NCBI RefSeq assembly: GCF_032460525.1
Contig: NZ_CP135963.1
Location: forward strand, 3,410,001 to 3,474,000
DNA from: Geodermatophilus sp. DSM 44513
GTDB lineage: Bacteria > Actinomycetota > Actinomycetes > Mycobacteriales > Geodermatophilaceae
Reading direction: 5' to 3'
Length of the DNA: 64,000 nt
This document shows positions 26,975 through 38,902 of the stretch, one piece after another. A model generated the notes under the pieces. It had not been told where the DNA came from. It ran no database searches and saw nothing but the letters and a program-made list of their open reading frames with translations. The number at the start of each line of letters is the position of its first letter. The first letter of the stretch is position 1. The position numbers and the translations under genes are program-made.

Positions 26975-27583
26975 ATGACCGTCCGGCTGACCCGCATCTA
27001 CACGAAGACCGGTGACGCCGGGGAGACCCACCTCGGCGACATGAGCCGGGTGACCAAGACCGACCCGCGCCTGGTCGCCTACGCCGACGTCGACGAGGCC
27101 AACAGCGTGATCGGGGTGGCCCTCGCCCTGGGGTCGCCGTCCGCGGAGCTCACCGAGCTGCTGCGCAGCGTGCAGAACGACCTCTTCGACGTCGGCGCCG
27201 ACCTGTCCACGCCGGTCGTGCCGGACCCGCAGTACCCACCGCTGCGGGTGACCGCCGCCTACACCGAGCGGCTGGAGGCGGCCTGCGACCGGCACAACGA
27301 GGCGCTGCCCGCGCTGACCAGCTTCATCCTGCCCGGGGGCACCGCACTGGCCGCGCTGCTGCACCAGGCGCGGGTCGTCGTCCGCCGGGCCGAGCGCAGC
27401 GTGTGGGCGCTGCTGCAGGTCGACGGCGAGCGCACCAACGAGGAGACCGCGCGCTACCTCAACCGGCTGTCGGACCTGCTGTTCATCCTGTCCCGCGTGG
27501 CCAACCCCGGCGGCGACGTGCTGTGGGAGCCCGGCGCGCACAGCGGCGCGCACGCCCAGCGGGCCGCCCGAAACGGAACATGA
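26975..27583 (+). CDS. Cob(I)alamin adenosyltransferase, PduO type
   Basis: A 202-residue ATP:cob(I)alamin adenosyltransferase producing adenosylcobalamin. The N-terminal nucleotide motif RIYTKTGDAGETHLGD is characteristic, as are VDEANSVIG, the substrate helix SFILPGGTALAALLHQARVVVRRAER and the NRLSDLLFILSR ending. It supplies the cofactor to the B12-dependent mutase nearby. ATG 26975 was chosen because the longer frame runs through the repeat element. Its stop is the first base triplet of hairpin copy 4. Confidence 0.95.
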   Translation: MTVRLTRIYTKTGDAGETHLGDMSRVTKTDPRLVAYADVDEANSVIGVALALGSPSAELTELLRSVQNDLFDVGADLSTPVVPDPQYPPLRVTAAYTERLEAACDRHNEALPALTSFILPGGTALAALLHQARVVVRRAERSVWALLQVDGERTNEETARYLNRLSDLLFILSRVANPGGDVLWEPGAHSGAHAQRAARNGT

Positions 27584-27647
27584 TGGAACGGCCGCCCTTC
27601 AGGGGCCCGCGCCGAACGGAGCGAGGTGTGGGGGGAAGGGCGGCCCT
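27584..27647. repeat. Covarying intergenic hairpin element, copy 4
   Basis: Arms GGCCGCCCTTC (27590-27600) and GAAGGGCGGCC (27635-27645), extended by GATG / CATC. The element exactly fills the space between two convergent stop codons (27583 and 27648), as expected for a bidirectional terminator. Confidence 0.78.
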
Positions 27648-28052
27648 TCATCGCACCGGCGGGGCGGACTCCACCCAGGACAGGAAACCGGTCACCGTCG
27701 AGGTGTCCATCGCCAGCTCGCGGGGGCCGGCGGCGGTCCGGCAGGCGAGGACGACGACGTCGTGCGGCAGGGAGACGTCGGCGGCCGCGGCGCGGCGCCG
27801 GCTCTGCACCTGGAACTCCGAGCGGCACAGCCGCTGCTGGGGGCGCACCGACAGCGACAGCGCGCGGTACCAGAGCAGCGAGTCACCGCCGTACCAGGCC
27901 ACCCCCACCGACCAGCGGGGTGAGCCGGCCGGGCGCAGCCACATGGTGACCGCGCCGAGGCCGGAGAGCAGGAATCGGCGACGCAGCAGGAAGGCCACGA
28001 CCAGCGCGACGACGGCGACCACGGTGGCCAGGACGAGCAGTTCGGTCGTCAT
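27648..28052 (-). CDS. DUF2550 membrane protein
   Basis: A 134-residue protein with one N-terminal helix (about 4-24) followed by a soluble domain with the DUF2550 features RPAGSPRWSVGVAWYGGDSLLWYR and RPQQRLCRSEFQV. In actinobacteria this gene habitually sits next to atpC, as here (36 bp downstream of it), but its role is not known. The position at the end of the ATP synthase locus makes an energy-metabolism or envelope role a guess only. Terminates at the bidirectional hairpin. Confidence 0.85.
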   Translation of the reverse strand: MTTELLVLATVVAVVALVVAFLLRRRFLLSGLGAVTMWLRPAGSPRWSVGVAWYGGDSLLWYRALSLSVRPQQRLCRSEFQVQSRRRAAAADVSLPHDVVVLACRTAAGPRELAMDTSTVTGFLSWVESAPPVR

Positions 28053-28088
28053 CCGGGCCGCCGGGGGGTCGGGTGGGACCGCAGCGGG

Positions 28089-28478
28089 TCAGGCGTCCTG
28101 ACCGGCGGCGCGCAGCCGCGACTGGGCCCGCCGGGCGGCGGCCAGGGCCTCGGGGTCGTCCCCCGCGGACTCGGCACGGCGCAGCGCCTCACGGGCGCGC
28201 TCGACGTCGATCTCGCCAGAGATCTCGGCGGTCTCGGCCAGGATCGACACACCGCGGTCGGTGACCGACAGGAAGCCGCCGTGGGCCGCGACGACCATGT
28301 CCTCGCCCTCGACGGTGCGGACGGTCACGACGCCCCCCTCGGCGAGCTGGCCCAGCAGCGGCGCGTGGCCGGGCAGGACGCCGAGCTCCCCCTCGGTGGT
28401 GCGCGCGACGACCATGCTGGCCTCGCCGGACCAGATCATCCGCTCGACGGCCACCAACTCGACATGCAGGGTCGCCAC
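28089..28478 (-). CDS. atpC: ATP synthase epsilon subunit
   Basis: A 129-residue central-stalk subunit. The N-terminal beta sandwich is recognised from [24 protein letters not shown] and [16 protein letters not shown]; the short C-terminal two-helix part is [13 protein letters not shown] 28478 is chosen because GAGGAG precedes it and the family begins about A-T-L-H-V-E. Unusually it is separated from atpD by 600 bp containing a hairpin terminator, a 59-codon ORF and a hairpin repeat, so it needs readthrough or its own promoter. Confidence 0.94.
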   Translation of the reverse strand: MATLHVELVAVERMIWSGEASMVVARTTEGELGVLPGHAPLLGQLAEGGVVTVRTVEGEDMVVAAHGGFLSVTDRGVSILAETAEISGEIDVERAREALRRAESAGDDPEALAAARRAQSRLRAAGQDA

Positions 28479-28594
28479 GACACTCCTCGGGTCCACCGAC
28501 CGGCGGTACGGACGCCACGCCCGGGACGGACACGGCGATGGGTCGCGCCCACTCTAACGGCGTCCTCGTCCGGCCCCGACCCGAGCCCGGTGAC

Positions 28595-28679
28595 GTGCTG
28601 GAACGGCCCCCTCGCAGGGTCCCGCGCCGAGCGGAGCGAGGCGTGGGGGGCGAGGCGTGGGGGGCGAGGGGGTCCTGTT
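28595..28679 (+). repeat. Covarying intergenic hairpin element, copy 5
   Basis: Arms GGCCCCCTCGC (28605-28615) and GCGAGGGGGTCC (28664-28675). A 14-bp unit beginning GCGTGGGGGG is duplicated in tandem at 28641-28668. The right end abuts the stop of the small ORF at 28680, so the element lies between that ORF and atpC. Confidence 0.75.
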
Positions 28680-28859
28680 TCAGGCGCAGCGGCGGTAGAG
28701 CAGGGTCCAGCGGCCCACGCGCACCCAGGGGCGGCGGACGGTGGAGGCCGGCGCCCAGGAGTCGGTGTGGAACGCGCGGCCCCCGACGTGGGGCACGGAC
28801 GCCGACGGCGGCCAGCTCCAGTCGGTGCCGTCCGTCCTGCTCACCGTCGTGCCGTCCAC
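28680..28859 (-). CDS. Small 59-residue protein between atpD and atpC
   Basis: A GTG at 28857-28859 with AGGAG at ideal spacing opens 59 codons ending in TGA immediately before a hairpin element. The predicted peptide is rich in Trp, Arg and Pro (WSWPPSASVPHVGG, then WAPASTVRRPWVRVGRWTLL) with a single Cys near the end and no membrane helix. I do not recognise it. Evidence for coding is the ribosome site, the absence of a better explanation for the gap and a stop placed exactly as for the other genes that carry this hairpin. Conservation would need checking. Confidence 0.5.
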   Translation of the reverse strand: MDGTTVSRTDGTDWSWPPSASVPHVGGRAFHTDSWAPASTVRRPWVRVGRWTLLYRRCA

Positions 28860-29003
28860 GTGCGCTCTCCTGGATCGTCGTCCGGCCTACCCGGCCGCCC
28901 CGACCCTGATCGGCACGGTGCTGCGGGCACTTGAACAGCGCGCACCCCGGGGTCCGCGCCGCCCGGCGGGGGCTACCCCACAGCACCGCCGGGACACGTG
29001 GGA

Positions 29004-29037
29004 ACGGCCGGCTCCCCCCAGAGGGGGAGCCGGCCGT
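29004..29037 (-). terminator. Terminator hairpin after atpD
   Basis: A perfect 15-bp stem: ACGGCCGGCTCCCCC (29004-29018) pairs with 29023-29037, closing a 4-base loop. It lies 41 bp after the atpD stop. The remaining sequence 28860-29003 shows no gene; it could hold a promoter for the small ORF and atpC. Confidence 0.75.
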
Positions 29038-29078
29038 CCCGACGCGGTACCCGGTGTCCCCTGGTCAGGGGGCCGGGT

Positions 29079-31536
<2,458 letters not shown>

Positions 31537-31538
31537 GG

Positions 31539-33176
<1,638 letters not shown>

Positions 33177-33225
33177 GGCGTGGTGTCCTCTTCCCTGCTC
33201 GGGTGGTGTCTGGGTGGGTCGCCGG

Positions 33226-34098
33226 TCAACCGACGAGTCGTCGGCCGGCGGCCTCGAGGCGGTGGGCGACGCTGCCGTCGATGACCTCGTCACCGACGCG
33301 GATGACCAGGCCGCCGAGGACGGCGGGGTCGACGATCACCTGCAGGCCGATGGGGCGGGAGTACAGCCGGGTCAGCAGCTCGGACAGCCGCCGCTCCTGG
33401 TCCGCGGTGAGCTCGACGGCGGTGGTCACGCGGGCCACCGACTGCCCGCGGCGCCGGGAGGCCGCCTCCGACAGCCGCTCGACGACGTTCTCGGCGTTGC
33501 CGACGGCCCGGCCGCTGAGGTGGCCGCGCAGCAGCAGCGCGGTGACCGGGCTGACCCGGCCGGCGAGCAGCCGGTCGAGCAGCGCGGCCTTGCCCTCGGC
33601 CGGGGCGGTGCGGTCGCTGAGGATCCGGGACAGGTGGGCATCGCCGCCGACGATACGTCCGAACCGGAACAGCTCGTCCTCGACGCCGTCGAGCTCCCCG
33701 CGGGCCTCGGCGGCCTCCAGCGCGGCGTCCGTGGCCAGGGTCTCGGTCGCCTCCACCAGGTCCAGCGGCCGCGACCAGCGCTGCCGGGCCGCGGTCTCGA
33801 CCAGGTCGAGCGTGACGTCGGAGACCCGGCCGGACAGCAGCCGCCGCACCACGCCGGCCCGGTCGGCCGGGGAGCCCGAGGGGTCCGACAGCGCCCGGCG
33901 CAGCGAGACCTGGCCGTCGAGCAGCCGGGCGACGGCGAACAGCTCGTCGGCCAGCGCCACCATCTCGTCGCTGGTGGCGGCGCGGTCCTGCCCGGTGATG
34001 CGGTCGCGGGCCCGCTCCAGCAGGCCGGACGCCGGCCGGGTGAGCTCGGCGAGGCGCTCGCGCACCTCGGTGAGCGCCCCGCGGCTGGAGGCGTCCAT
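33226..34098 (-). CDS. atpH: ATP synthase delta subunit
   Basis: A 290-residue peripheral-stalk subunit connecting F1 to the b dimer. The N-terminal six-helix region spans about 15-110; the C-terminal signature is [40 protein letters not shown] split over the last 80 residues. Longer than the usual 180 residues, in line with actinobacterial proteins. Its ATG shares one base with the atpF stop, implying coupling. Confidence 0.94.
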   Translation of the reverse strand: MDASSRGALTEVRERLAELTRPASGLLERARDRITGQDRAATSDEMVALADELFAVARLLDGQVSLRRALSDPSGSPADRAGVVRRLLSGRVSDVTLDLVETAARQRWSRPLDLVEATETLATDAALEAAEARGELDGVEDELFRFGRIVGGDAHLSRILSDRTAPAEGKAALLDRLLAGRVSPVTALLLRGHLSGRAVGNAENVVERLSEAASRRRGQSVARVTTAVELTADQERRLSELLTRLYSRPIGLQVIVDPAVLGGLVIRVGDEVIDGSVAHRLEAAGRRLVG

Positions 34099-34688
34099 CA
34101 GCGGTCGCCCTGGGGGACGTACACCGAGCTGCCGGTGGCCCCGCCCCGGCCGTTCACGGAGGCGCCGGCGGACATGCCGTCGAGCTGGTCGAGGAAGCGG
34201 TCGACGGTGCCGCTGCGGCGGGCCTGGTCCTCCAGGGACTCCCCGACGACGCGGCCGGCGAGGTCGACGGCGAGCTTGCCGATCTGCCCGCGCAGCTCGT
34301 TGACCACCTGCTGGCGGTTGGCGGCCAGCTGCTCCTCGCCCCGGGCGACGATCCGGGCGGACTCCTGCTGGGCCTGGGCCCGCAGCTCCTCGAGGATCTG
34401 CTGGCCCTCGGCGCGTGCCTGGTCGCGGATCTGCGCGGCCTCGGTGCGGGCCTCGGCCAGCTGGGCCTGGTAGCGCTCCAGCGCCGCCTTGGCCTCGGCC
34501 TGCATGGCCTCGGCCCGCTCGATGCCGCCCTCGATCGCCTCGCGGCGGGCCCGGAAGACCTGCTCGAAGCGCGGCCAGACGAACCTCGCCAGCACGAAGA
34601 AGGCGATGGCGAAGGTGATCGTCCCGATGACGATCTCGCCGACCGGGGGGAGCAGCGGGTTGGCCGACTCCGCAGCCAGGGTGTTCAT
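34098..34688 (-). CDS. atpF: ATP synthase b subunit
   Basis: A 196-residue peripheral-stalk subunit: one membrane helix (about 18-37, IGTITFAIAFFVLARFVWP) followed by a long charged coiled coil (FRARREAIEGGIERAEAMQ onward) and a Gly/Ser-rich tail. ATG 34688 was chosen because an AGGGA lies about 10 bases before it; a GTG three codons upstream is too close to that site. The gene continues directly into atpH. Confidence 0.95.
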   Translation of the reverse strand: MNTLAAESANPLLPPVGEIVIGTITFAIAFFVLARFVWPRFEQVFRARREAIEGGIERAEAMQAEAKAALERYQAQLAEARTEAAQIRDQARAEGQQILEELRAQAQQESARIVARGEEQLAANRQQVVNELRGQIGKLAVDLAGRVVGESLEDQARRSGTVDRFLDQLDGMSAGASVNGRGGATGSSVYVPQGDR

Positions 34689-34734
34689 GCTGTGCACGTC
34701 CCTACGTCAGAGAGAGGCCTGCAGGGGCCGGGGA

Positions 34735-34971
34735 TCAGGCCTGACCGGGCCCGAAGATGAAGGGGACCACCAGACCGATGAGCGCGAGCGCCTCGGAGAG
34801 GGCAGCACCGAGGAAGGCGTAGGTCCGGGTCAGGCCGGCGGACTCGGGCTGCCGGGCGGTCGCCTGGATGTAGGCGGCCCAGACGATGCCCACGCCGATG
34901 CCCGGGCCGATGGCGGCCAGGCCGTAGCCGACCGAACCGATGCTGCCGACGAGCTCTGCCATGACGTCCAT
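34735..34971 (-). CDS. atpE: ATP synthase c subunit
   Basis: A 78-residue proteolipid of the rotor ring with two membrane helices. Helix 1 carries GYGLAAIGPGIGVGIVWA, the polar loop is ARQPE, and helix 2 carries the ion-binding Glu in ALSEALALIG. No sodium-site signature was seen, so proton coupling is assumed. Such c subunits are the diarylquinoline target in mycobacteria; sensitivity here is not predictable. Confidence 0.97.
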   Translation of the reverse strand: MDVMAELVGSIGSVGYGLAAIGPGIGVGIVWAAYIQATARQPESAGLTRTYAFLGAALSEALALIGLVVPFIFGPGQA

Positions 34972-35047
34972 GCGGGGGTGTTCCTCCTGTGTCGGTCGCC
35001 CGGGGTGCTCCCGGGCGGCTGGCTGGGGGTGGTGCGGGGTGGTGCGG

Positions 35048-35875
35048 TCAGTGGGCCGGCTCGACGGCGCCGTTGAGGTAGGTCGCGGTGAGCACGGTGA
35101 ACACGTAGGCCTGCAGGAAGATGACCAGCAGCTCGAAGAAGGTCATGACCAGCGCCATCAGGAACGACAGCGGCGCGAAGACCACCGAGAAGTTGCCCAC
35201 GCTGAACAGGTAGACGGCACCGAGGGAGAACACCACCAGCAGCATGTGGCCGGCGAACATGTTCGCGAAGAGCCGCACGGCCAGGGTGAACGGCCGGATC
35301 ACGAAGACCTGCAGCAGCTCGATCGGCGTCACCAGGATGAGCGCGGCCGCGGGCACGCCCGGCGGGATGGCGGCGTCCTTGAAGTAGCGCGCGGCGCCCT
35401 GCTCCTTGATGCCGATGTAGTTGTAGAGCACCCAGACGATCACCGCGAGGACCAGCGGGATCGCGAACTTCGAGTTCGGCGAGATCTGCGCGAACGGGAA
35501 GATGCTCATGAAGTTGTTGAACAGGATGAAGAAGAACAGCGAGGCCAGGAACGGCGCGAACGGCAGGCCCTTGGGGCCGATGACGTCGCGGGCCATGCCG
35601 TCGCGGATCAGCGAGTAGCCGCTCTCGCCGATGTACTGCAGCTTGCTCGGCACGATCGAGGCGTTCCGGGCGGCCAGCAGCAGGAAGACCAGCATGGCCG
35701 CCGTGGCGATCCAGAAGATCAGGATGATCCGGGTGATCGAGAAGTCGATGCCGAGGACGGAGAACTCGAAGATCGCCGGCGGGTAGAACTCGGCGATGCT
35801 GGGGGCGACGAAGCCGCCGCCCGGGTCGCTCTCGACGGCGAGCACGTCGGCGAGCGCGTGGGCGCTGGAGGTCAC
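35048..35875 (-). CDS. atpB: ATP synthase a subunit
   Basis: A 275-residue membrane stator. About six helices; the essential Arg lies in FTLAVRLFANMFAGH (about residue 200) and the proton channel region near NSKFAIPLVLAVIVWVLYNY. GTG 35875 overlaps the stop of the upstream AtpZ/AtpI-like gene (GTGA). The gap of 76 bp to atpE contains only the atpE ribosome site. Confidence 0.96.
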   Translation of the reverse strand: MTSSAHALADVLAVESDPGGGFVAPSIAEFYPPAIFEFSVLGIDFSITRIILIFWIATAAMLVFLLLAARNASIVPSKLQYIGESGYSLIRDGMARDVIGPKGLPFAPFLASLFFFILFNNFMSIFPFAQISPNSKFAIPLVLAVIVWVLYNYIGIKEQGAARYFKDAAIPPGVPAAALILVTPIELLQVFVIRPFTLAVRLFANMFAGHMLLVVFSLGAVYLFSVGNFSVVFAPLSFLMALVMTFFELLVIFLQAYVFTVLTATYLNGAVEPAH

Positions 35876-36201
35876 CGTTGTCCCTTCTGCGTCCTGGTCG
35901 GGCTGCGGTGCCCGCCCCGGGTGGAGCCGGTGCGCCCGGGCCCCTCGTCCGGGGGCAGGACGCCGTACTTGACGACCACCAGGTAGATGGCCACCGTCAG
36001 GCCGAGGAGCACGCCGATCAGGGCGACGAAGCGGGTGCCCCACCAGCGGTCGAGCGCCAACCCGACCCCGCCCCACACGACGATCCCCGAGAGCATGGTC
36101 CCGGTGATGCTCCAGCCGATGTCGGCCCCACTGTGAGGACGCACGGCAGACTGTGCAGGTCGGGGTCGAGGACCCCCGGTGGAGGAGCTGTCCTCGGCCA
36201 T
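35872..36201 (-). CDS. AtpZ/AtpI-like ATP synthase accessory protein
   Basis: A 109-residue protein with two predicted helices (GWSITGTMLSGIVVWGGVGLA and VALIGVLLGLTVAIYLVVVKY) between a disordered polar start and a basic tail. This is the layout of the small AtpZ/AtpI proteins encoded before atpB, which help assemble the c-ring or import divalent cations. ATG 36201 starts a neat MAEDSS N-terminus. It overlaps atpB by 4 bp. Confidence 0.8.
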   Translation of the reverse strand: MAEDSSSTGGPRPRPAQSAVRPHSGADIGWSITGTMLSGIVVWGGVGLALDRWWGTRFVALIGVLLGLTVAIYLVVVKYGVLPPDEGPGRTGSTRGGHRSPTRTQKGQR

Positions 36202-36215
36202 CGGCCGGGACACTA

Positions 36216-36692
36216 TCAGCCGCGTGTCGCGCCGCCTCCCGGCGGCCGGGCCGTCCCCGCGGGCGGGGGCGGGGCGGGCGGGGGGACGTAGTACAGCCGG
36301 CGGGTCCACACCCACCGCTGCTGGACGACGCTCCACACCAGGGCGCCGGCGACCACGGTCCAGGCCAGTGCGCGCCGGTCGACCCAGCCGTCGGCGGGCA
36401 GGGACTGCAGCACCGCGGCCAGCAGGAGGATCTTCACGAAGAAGGACCCGAGCGCCGCCGGGAGCGTGAAGGCGTCGCCGTGCCGGCCGGCCCAGGCGAT
36501 CACCAGGCCGGACAGGGCGAAGAAGAAGGTGACGACGGCGGCGCCGAGCAGCACCCCCACGGCGGCGTCGGACCCGCCCAGCAGCCCGGCGACCGGTGCG
36601 GCCACGGCGGTCAGGCCCGCGGTGACCGCCGTCCCCACGCCGAGGAAGGACAGGTCCCACGGGGCCTCGCGGTCGGTCCCGGCGGCGGTCAT
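36216..36692 (-). CDS. Four-helix membrane protein of the atp operon (AtpI-like position)
   Basis: A 158-residue protein with four predicted helices (about 17-38, 44-66, 80-100 and 108-124) and a Pro-rich cytoplasmic tail (YYVPPPAPPPPAG). Its place between wecA and atpB is that of the uncharacterised integral membrane protein seen in many actinobacterial atp loci. It overlaps wecA by 4 bp (ATGA). Probably an ATP-synthase assembly or AtpI-type factor, by position only. Confidence 0.7.
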   Translation of the reverse strand: MTAAGTDREAPWDLSFLGVGTAVTAGLTAVAAPVAGLLGGSDAAVGVLLGAAVVTFFFALSGLVIAWAGRHGDAFTLPAALGSFFVKILLLAAVLQSLPADGWVDRRALAWTVVAGALVWSVVQQRWVWTRRLYYVPPPAPPPPAGTARPPGGGATRG

Positions 36693-37957
36693 CGGACTCC
36701 CTGGGGGGACGGTGTGGCGGCCGGGTCACCGGGCCGGGCCGGGGTGGAGGCGGTGGCGGGGGTGGCGGAGGCGGCGGCCCGGACGGCGCGCGCGGTGGGG
36801 TGGTCGGCCCGGCTGCGCTGCCGCTGGGCGGCCAGCTCGGCGGCGCGCGCCTCGCGGGCCGCCCGCCGGGTGCGCGGGCTCAGCACGACGACGACGCCGA
36901 GCACGAGCAACACCGCGATGGAGGCGACCAGTTCCACCCGCCCACCGGTGATCGCCAGGCCGACCGCGCCGAAGGACAGCAGAGCCGCCCAGAAGTACAT
37001 GACGAGCACCGCCCGCCGGTGCGAGTGGCCGATGGCCAGCAGCCGGTGGTGCAGGTGCATCTTGTCCGGCGAGAACGGCGAGCGGCCGCGCAGGCTGCGG
37101 CGGACCACGGCCATGACCAGGTCGATGAACGGGATGGAGAGGACCGCGATCGGCACCAGCAGCGGCAGGGCCAGCGGCAGCAGGGTGGCCGCGGAGTCGA
37201 AGGTCTGCGGGTCGGCCTGCCCCGTCGCCGAGACGGCCGCGGCGGCGAGCATGAGGCCGACGAGCATCGAGCCGGAGTCGCCCATGAAGATGCGGGCCGG
37301 GCTGAAGTTGTGCGGCAGGAAGCCCAGGCAGGCGCCGGCCAGCACCGCGGTGATGAGCGTGGGGGCGCTGGCGATGTCGTCGTAGCCCTCGACGCCGAGG
37401 TCGTAGCTGTAGGCGAAGAACGCCAGCGCGGCGATCGCCGAGACGCCGGCGGCCAGGCCGTCGAGGCCGTCGATGAAGTTGAGCGCGTTGACGGTGGCGA
37501 CGGTGAGCAGCAGCGTGAGCGGGACGCCGATGTCCGGGCCCAGGGACAGCGTGCCGATGTCGGCGACGGGCAGGAAGACGAAGGCCAGCTGGACGCCGAG
37601 CAGCACCATCACGCCGGCGGCCGCGATCTGGCCGGTGAGCTTGGTGAGCGCGTCGAGGCCGAACTTGTCGTCGAGCACGCCCAGGGCGCAGATCAGCCCC
37701 CCGGCGACCAGCACGGCGGCGGTCTGCGAGTCGTCGAAGGTGCGCTGCAGGGCCGGCAGCCGGGTGGCGACCAGGACCGCCGCGGCGACGCCCAGGTACA
37801 TCGCCACCCCGCCGCCGCGCGGTGTGGGGATGGTGTGCACGTCGCGCTCGCGGGGCGCGGCCATCATGCGCAGCCGGACCGCCGCGAGCCGCACCACCGG
37901 GGTGGCCAGGAAGGTGACCAGCCCCGCCGTGAGCAGGACGACGACGTACTCGCGCAT
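36689..37957 (-). CDS. wecA: UDP-GlcNAc:polyprenyl-phosphate GlcNAc-1-phosphate transferase (WecA/TagO family)
   Basis: A 422-residue polytopic PNPT enzyme starting a lipid-linked cell-wall glycan (in actinobacteria the arabinogalactan-type linker). Family motifs in order: HTIPTPRGGGVAMYLG (His/Pro loop), the aspartate pair LGVLDDKFGLDA, NALNFIDGLDGLAAG, FMGDSGSMLVG and the His loop DKMHLHHRLL. About ten helices, then a basic, Ala-rich 60-residue tail. It heads the wecA-atp cluster, as in mycobacteria (where it is rfe/wecA before atpB). Confidence 0.93.
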   Translation of the reverse strand: MREYVVVLLTAGLVTFLATPVVRLAAVRLRMMAAPRERDVHTIPTPRGGGVAMYLGVAAAVLVATRLPALQRTFDDSQTAAVLVAGGLICALGVLDDKFGLDALTKLTGQIAAAGVMVLLGVQLAFVFLPVADIGTLSLGPDIGVPLTLLLTVATVNALNFIDGLDGLAAGVSAIAALAFFAYSYDLGVEGYDDIASAPTLITAVLAGACLGFLPHNFSPARIFMGDSGSMLVGLMLAAAAVSATGQADPQTFDSAATLLPLALPLLVPIAVLSIPFIDLVMAVVRRSLRGRSPFSPDKMHLHHRLLAIGHSHRRAVLVMYFWAALLSFGAVGLAITGGRVELVASIAVLLVLGVVVVLSPRTRRAAREARAAELAAQRQRSRADHPTARAVRAAASATPATASTPARPGDPAATPSPQGVR

Positions 37958-37960
37958 GGG

Positions 37961-38002
37961 TCAGACGAGGCCGGAGGCCGGACCCCGGGAGGGCGTGCTC
38001 AT
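37961..38002 (-). CDS. Possible 13-residue leader ORF upstream of wecA
   Basis: An ATG at 38000-38002 with GGGAGA eight bases upstream opens a 13-codon frame (MSTPSRGPASGLV) ending in TGA three bases before the wecA ATG. It could be a leader for translational coupling, or chance in GC-rich DNA. Confidence 0.25.
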   Translation of the reverse strand: MSTPSRGPASGLV

Positions 38003-38101
38003 CGCGGCGGGTCTCCCGGGGATCGATGACGGGCTGGAGTCCCACGGTATCGCCCCGGGCCCCGGGTCACCGCGAACCGGCGACCGCCCGGCGCCACCCG
38101 G

Positions 38102-38129
38102 GGCGGCCTTCCGCGCGCGGAAGGCCGCC
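38102..38129. repeat. 28-bp perfect palindrome
   Basis: GGCGGCCTTCCGCG is followed directly by its reverse complement. It lies between the tsaC end and the wecA start and can form a terminator hairpin or bind a dimeric protein. Confidence 0.65.
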
Positions 38130-38184
38130 GGAGTGGCCTCGGTGCAGGGGCCCGCGTCGAGCCTGCGAGGCGTGGGGGGCAGGT

Positions 38185-38240
38185 GGCCCCGTCCAGAGGC
38201 TCGCCGCGAGCGTGCGAGCGGTGAGGAGGACGGGGTCCTT
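38185..38240 (+). repeat. Covarying intergenic hairpin element, copy 6
   Basis: Arms GGCCCCGTCC (38185-38194) and GGACGGGGTCC (38228-38238), with core AGAGGCTCGCC. It abuts the tsaC stop at 38243. A degenerate related unit lies just left at 38137-38184. Nearly identical in sequence to copy 8 at 59950. Confidence 0.7.
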
Positions 38241-38242
38241 CC

Positions 38243-38902
38243 TCAGTCGACGAGCTCGGGCACGACCTCGCGCAGCCGGTCGACGGGGATCGCGCCGACG
38301 CGCAGCACCCGCGGGGCCGGCACCGTGCAGTCGACGATGGTGCTGGCCGCGGAGCCGGCGCGGGGTCCGTCGTCCAGCACGACGGCGGCCCGGCTGCCGA
38401 GCTGGGCGACGGCCTCCTCCGCGGTCGTCGCGGCGGGGCGGCCGGAGCGGTTGGCGCTGGACACCGCCAGCGGGCCGGTGCGCCGCAGCAGGTCGCGGGC
38501 CACGGCGTCGTCGGGCAGCCGCACGGCGACGGTGCCCTCGGCGTCCCCCAGGTCCCAGGCCAGGGATGCTGCGTGCTCGACCACCAGCGTCAGCCCGCCG
38601 GGCCAGAACGCCTCGGCCAGCCGGGTGGCGACCGGCGGGACGACGGTGACCAGGCCCACCAGGGTGGACGCCTCGCCGATGAGCACCGGCACCGGCATGG
38701 TGCGGCCGCGGTTCTTCGCCGCGAGCAGCGCGGCGACCGCGGGCGGGGTGAAGGCGTCGGCGGCGATGCCGTAGACGGTGTCGGTGGGCACCAGCACCAG
38801 CTCGCCCTCGCCGATGGCCGCCGCGGCGGCGTCCAGCCCGGCAGCGCGGGCGGCGGGGTCGGAGCAGTCGTAGAGGTCGGCCACGGGAGGCGAGTGTGTC
38901 AT
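38243..38902 (-). CDS. tsaC: L-threonylcarbamoyladenylate synthase
   Basis: A 219-residue YrdC/Sua5-fold enzyme making threonylcarbamoyl-AMP for the t6A modification of ANN-decoding tRNAs. The motif LVLVPTDTVYGIAADAF opens the fold; KNRGRTMPVPVLI, the basic RLPDD and SSANRSGRPA segments complete the nucleotide site. Short form lacking a Sua5 domain. Start overlaps the prmC stop (ATGA), the usual prfA-prmC-tsaC-wecA order in actinobacteria. Confidence 0.94.
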   Translation of the reverse strand: MTHSPPVADLYDCSDPAARAAGLDAAAAAIGEGELVLVPTDTVYGIAADAFTPPAVAALLAAKNRGRTMPVPVLIGEASTLVGLVTVVPPVATRLAEAFWPGGLTLVVEHAASLAWDLGDAEGTVAVRLPDDAVARDLLRRTGPLAVSSANRSGRPAATTAEEAVAQLGSRAAVVLDDGPRAGSAASTIVDCTVPAPRVLRVGAIPVDRLREVVPELVD

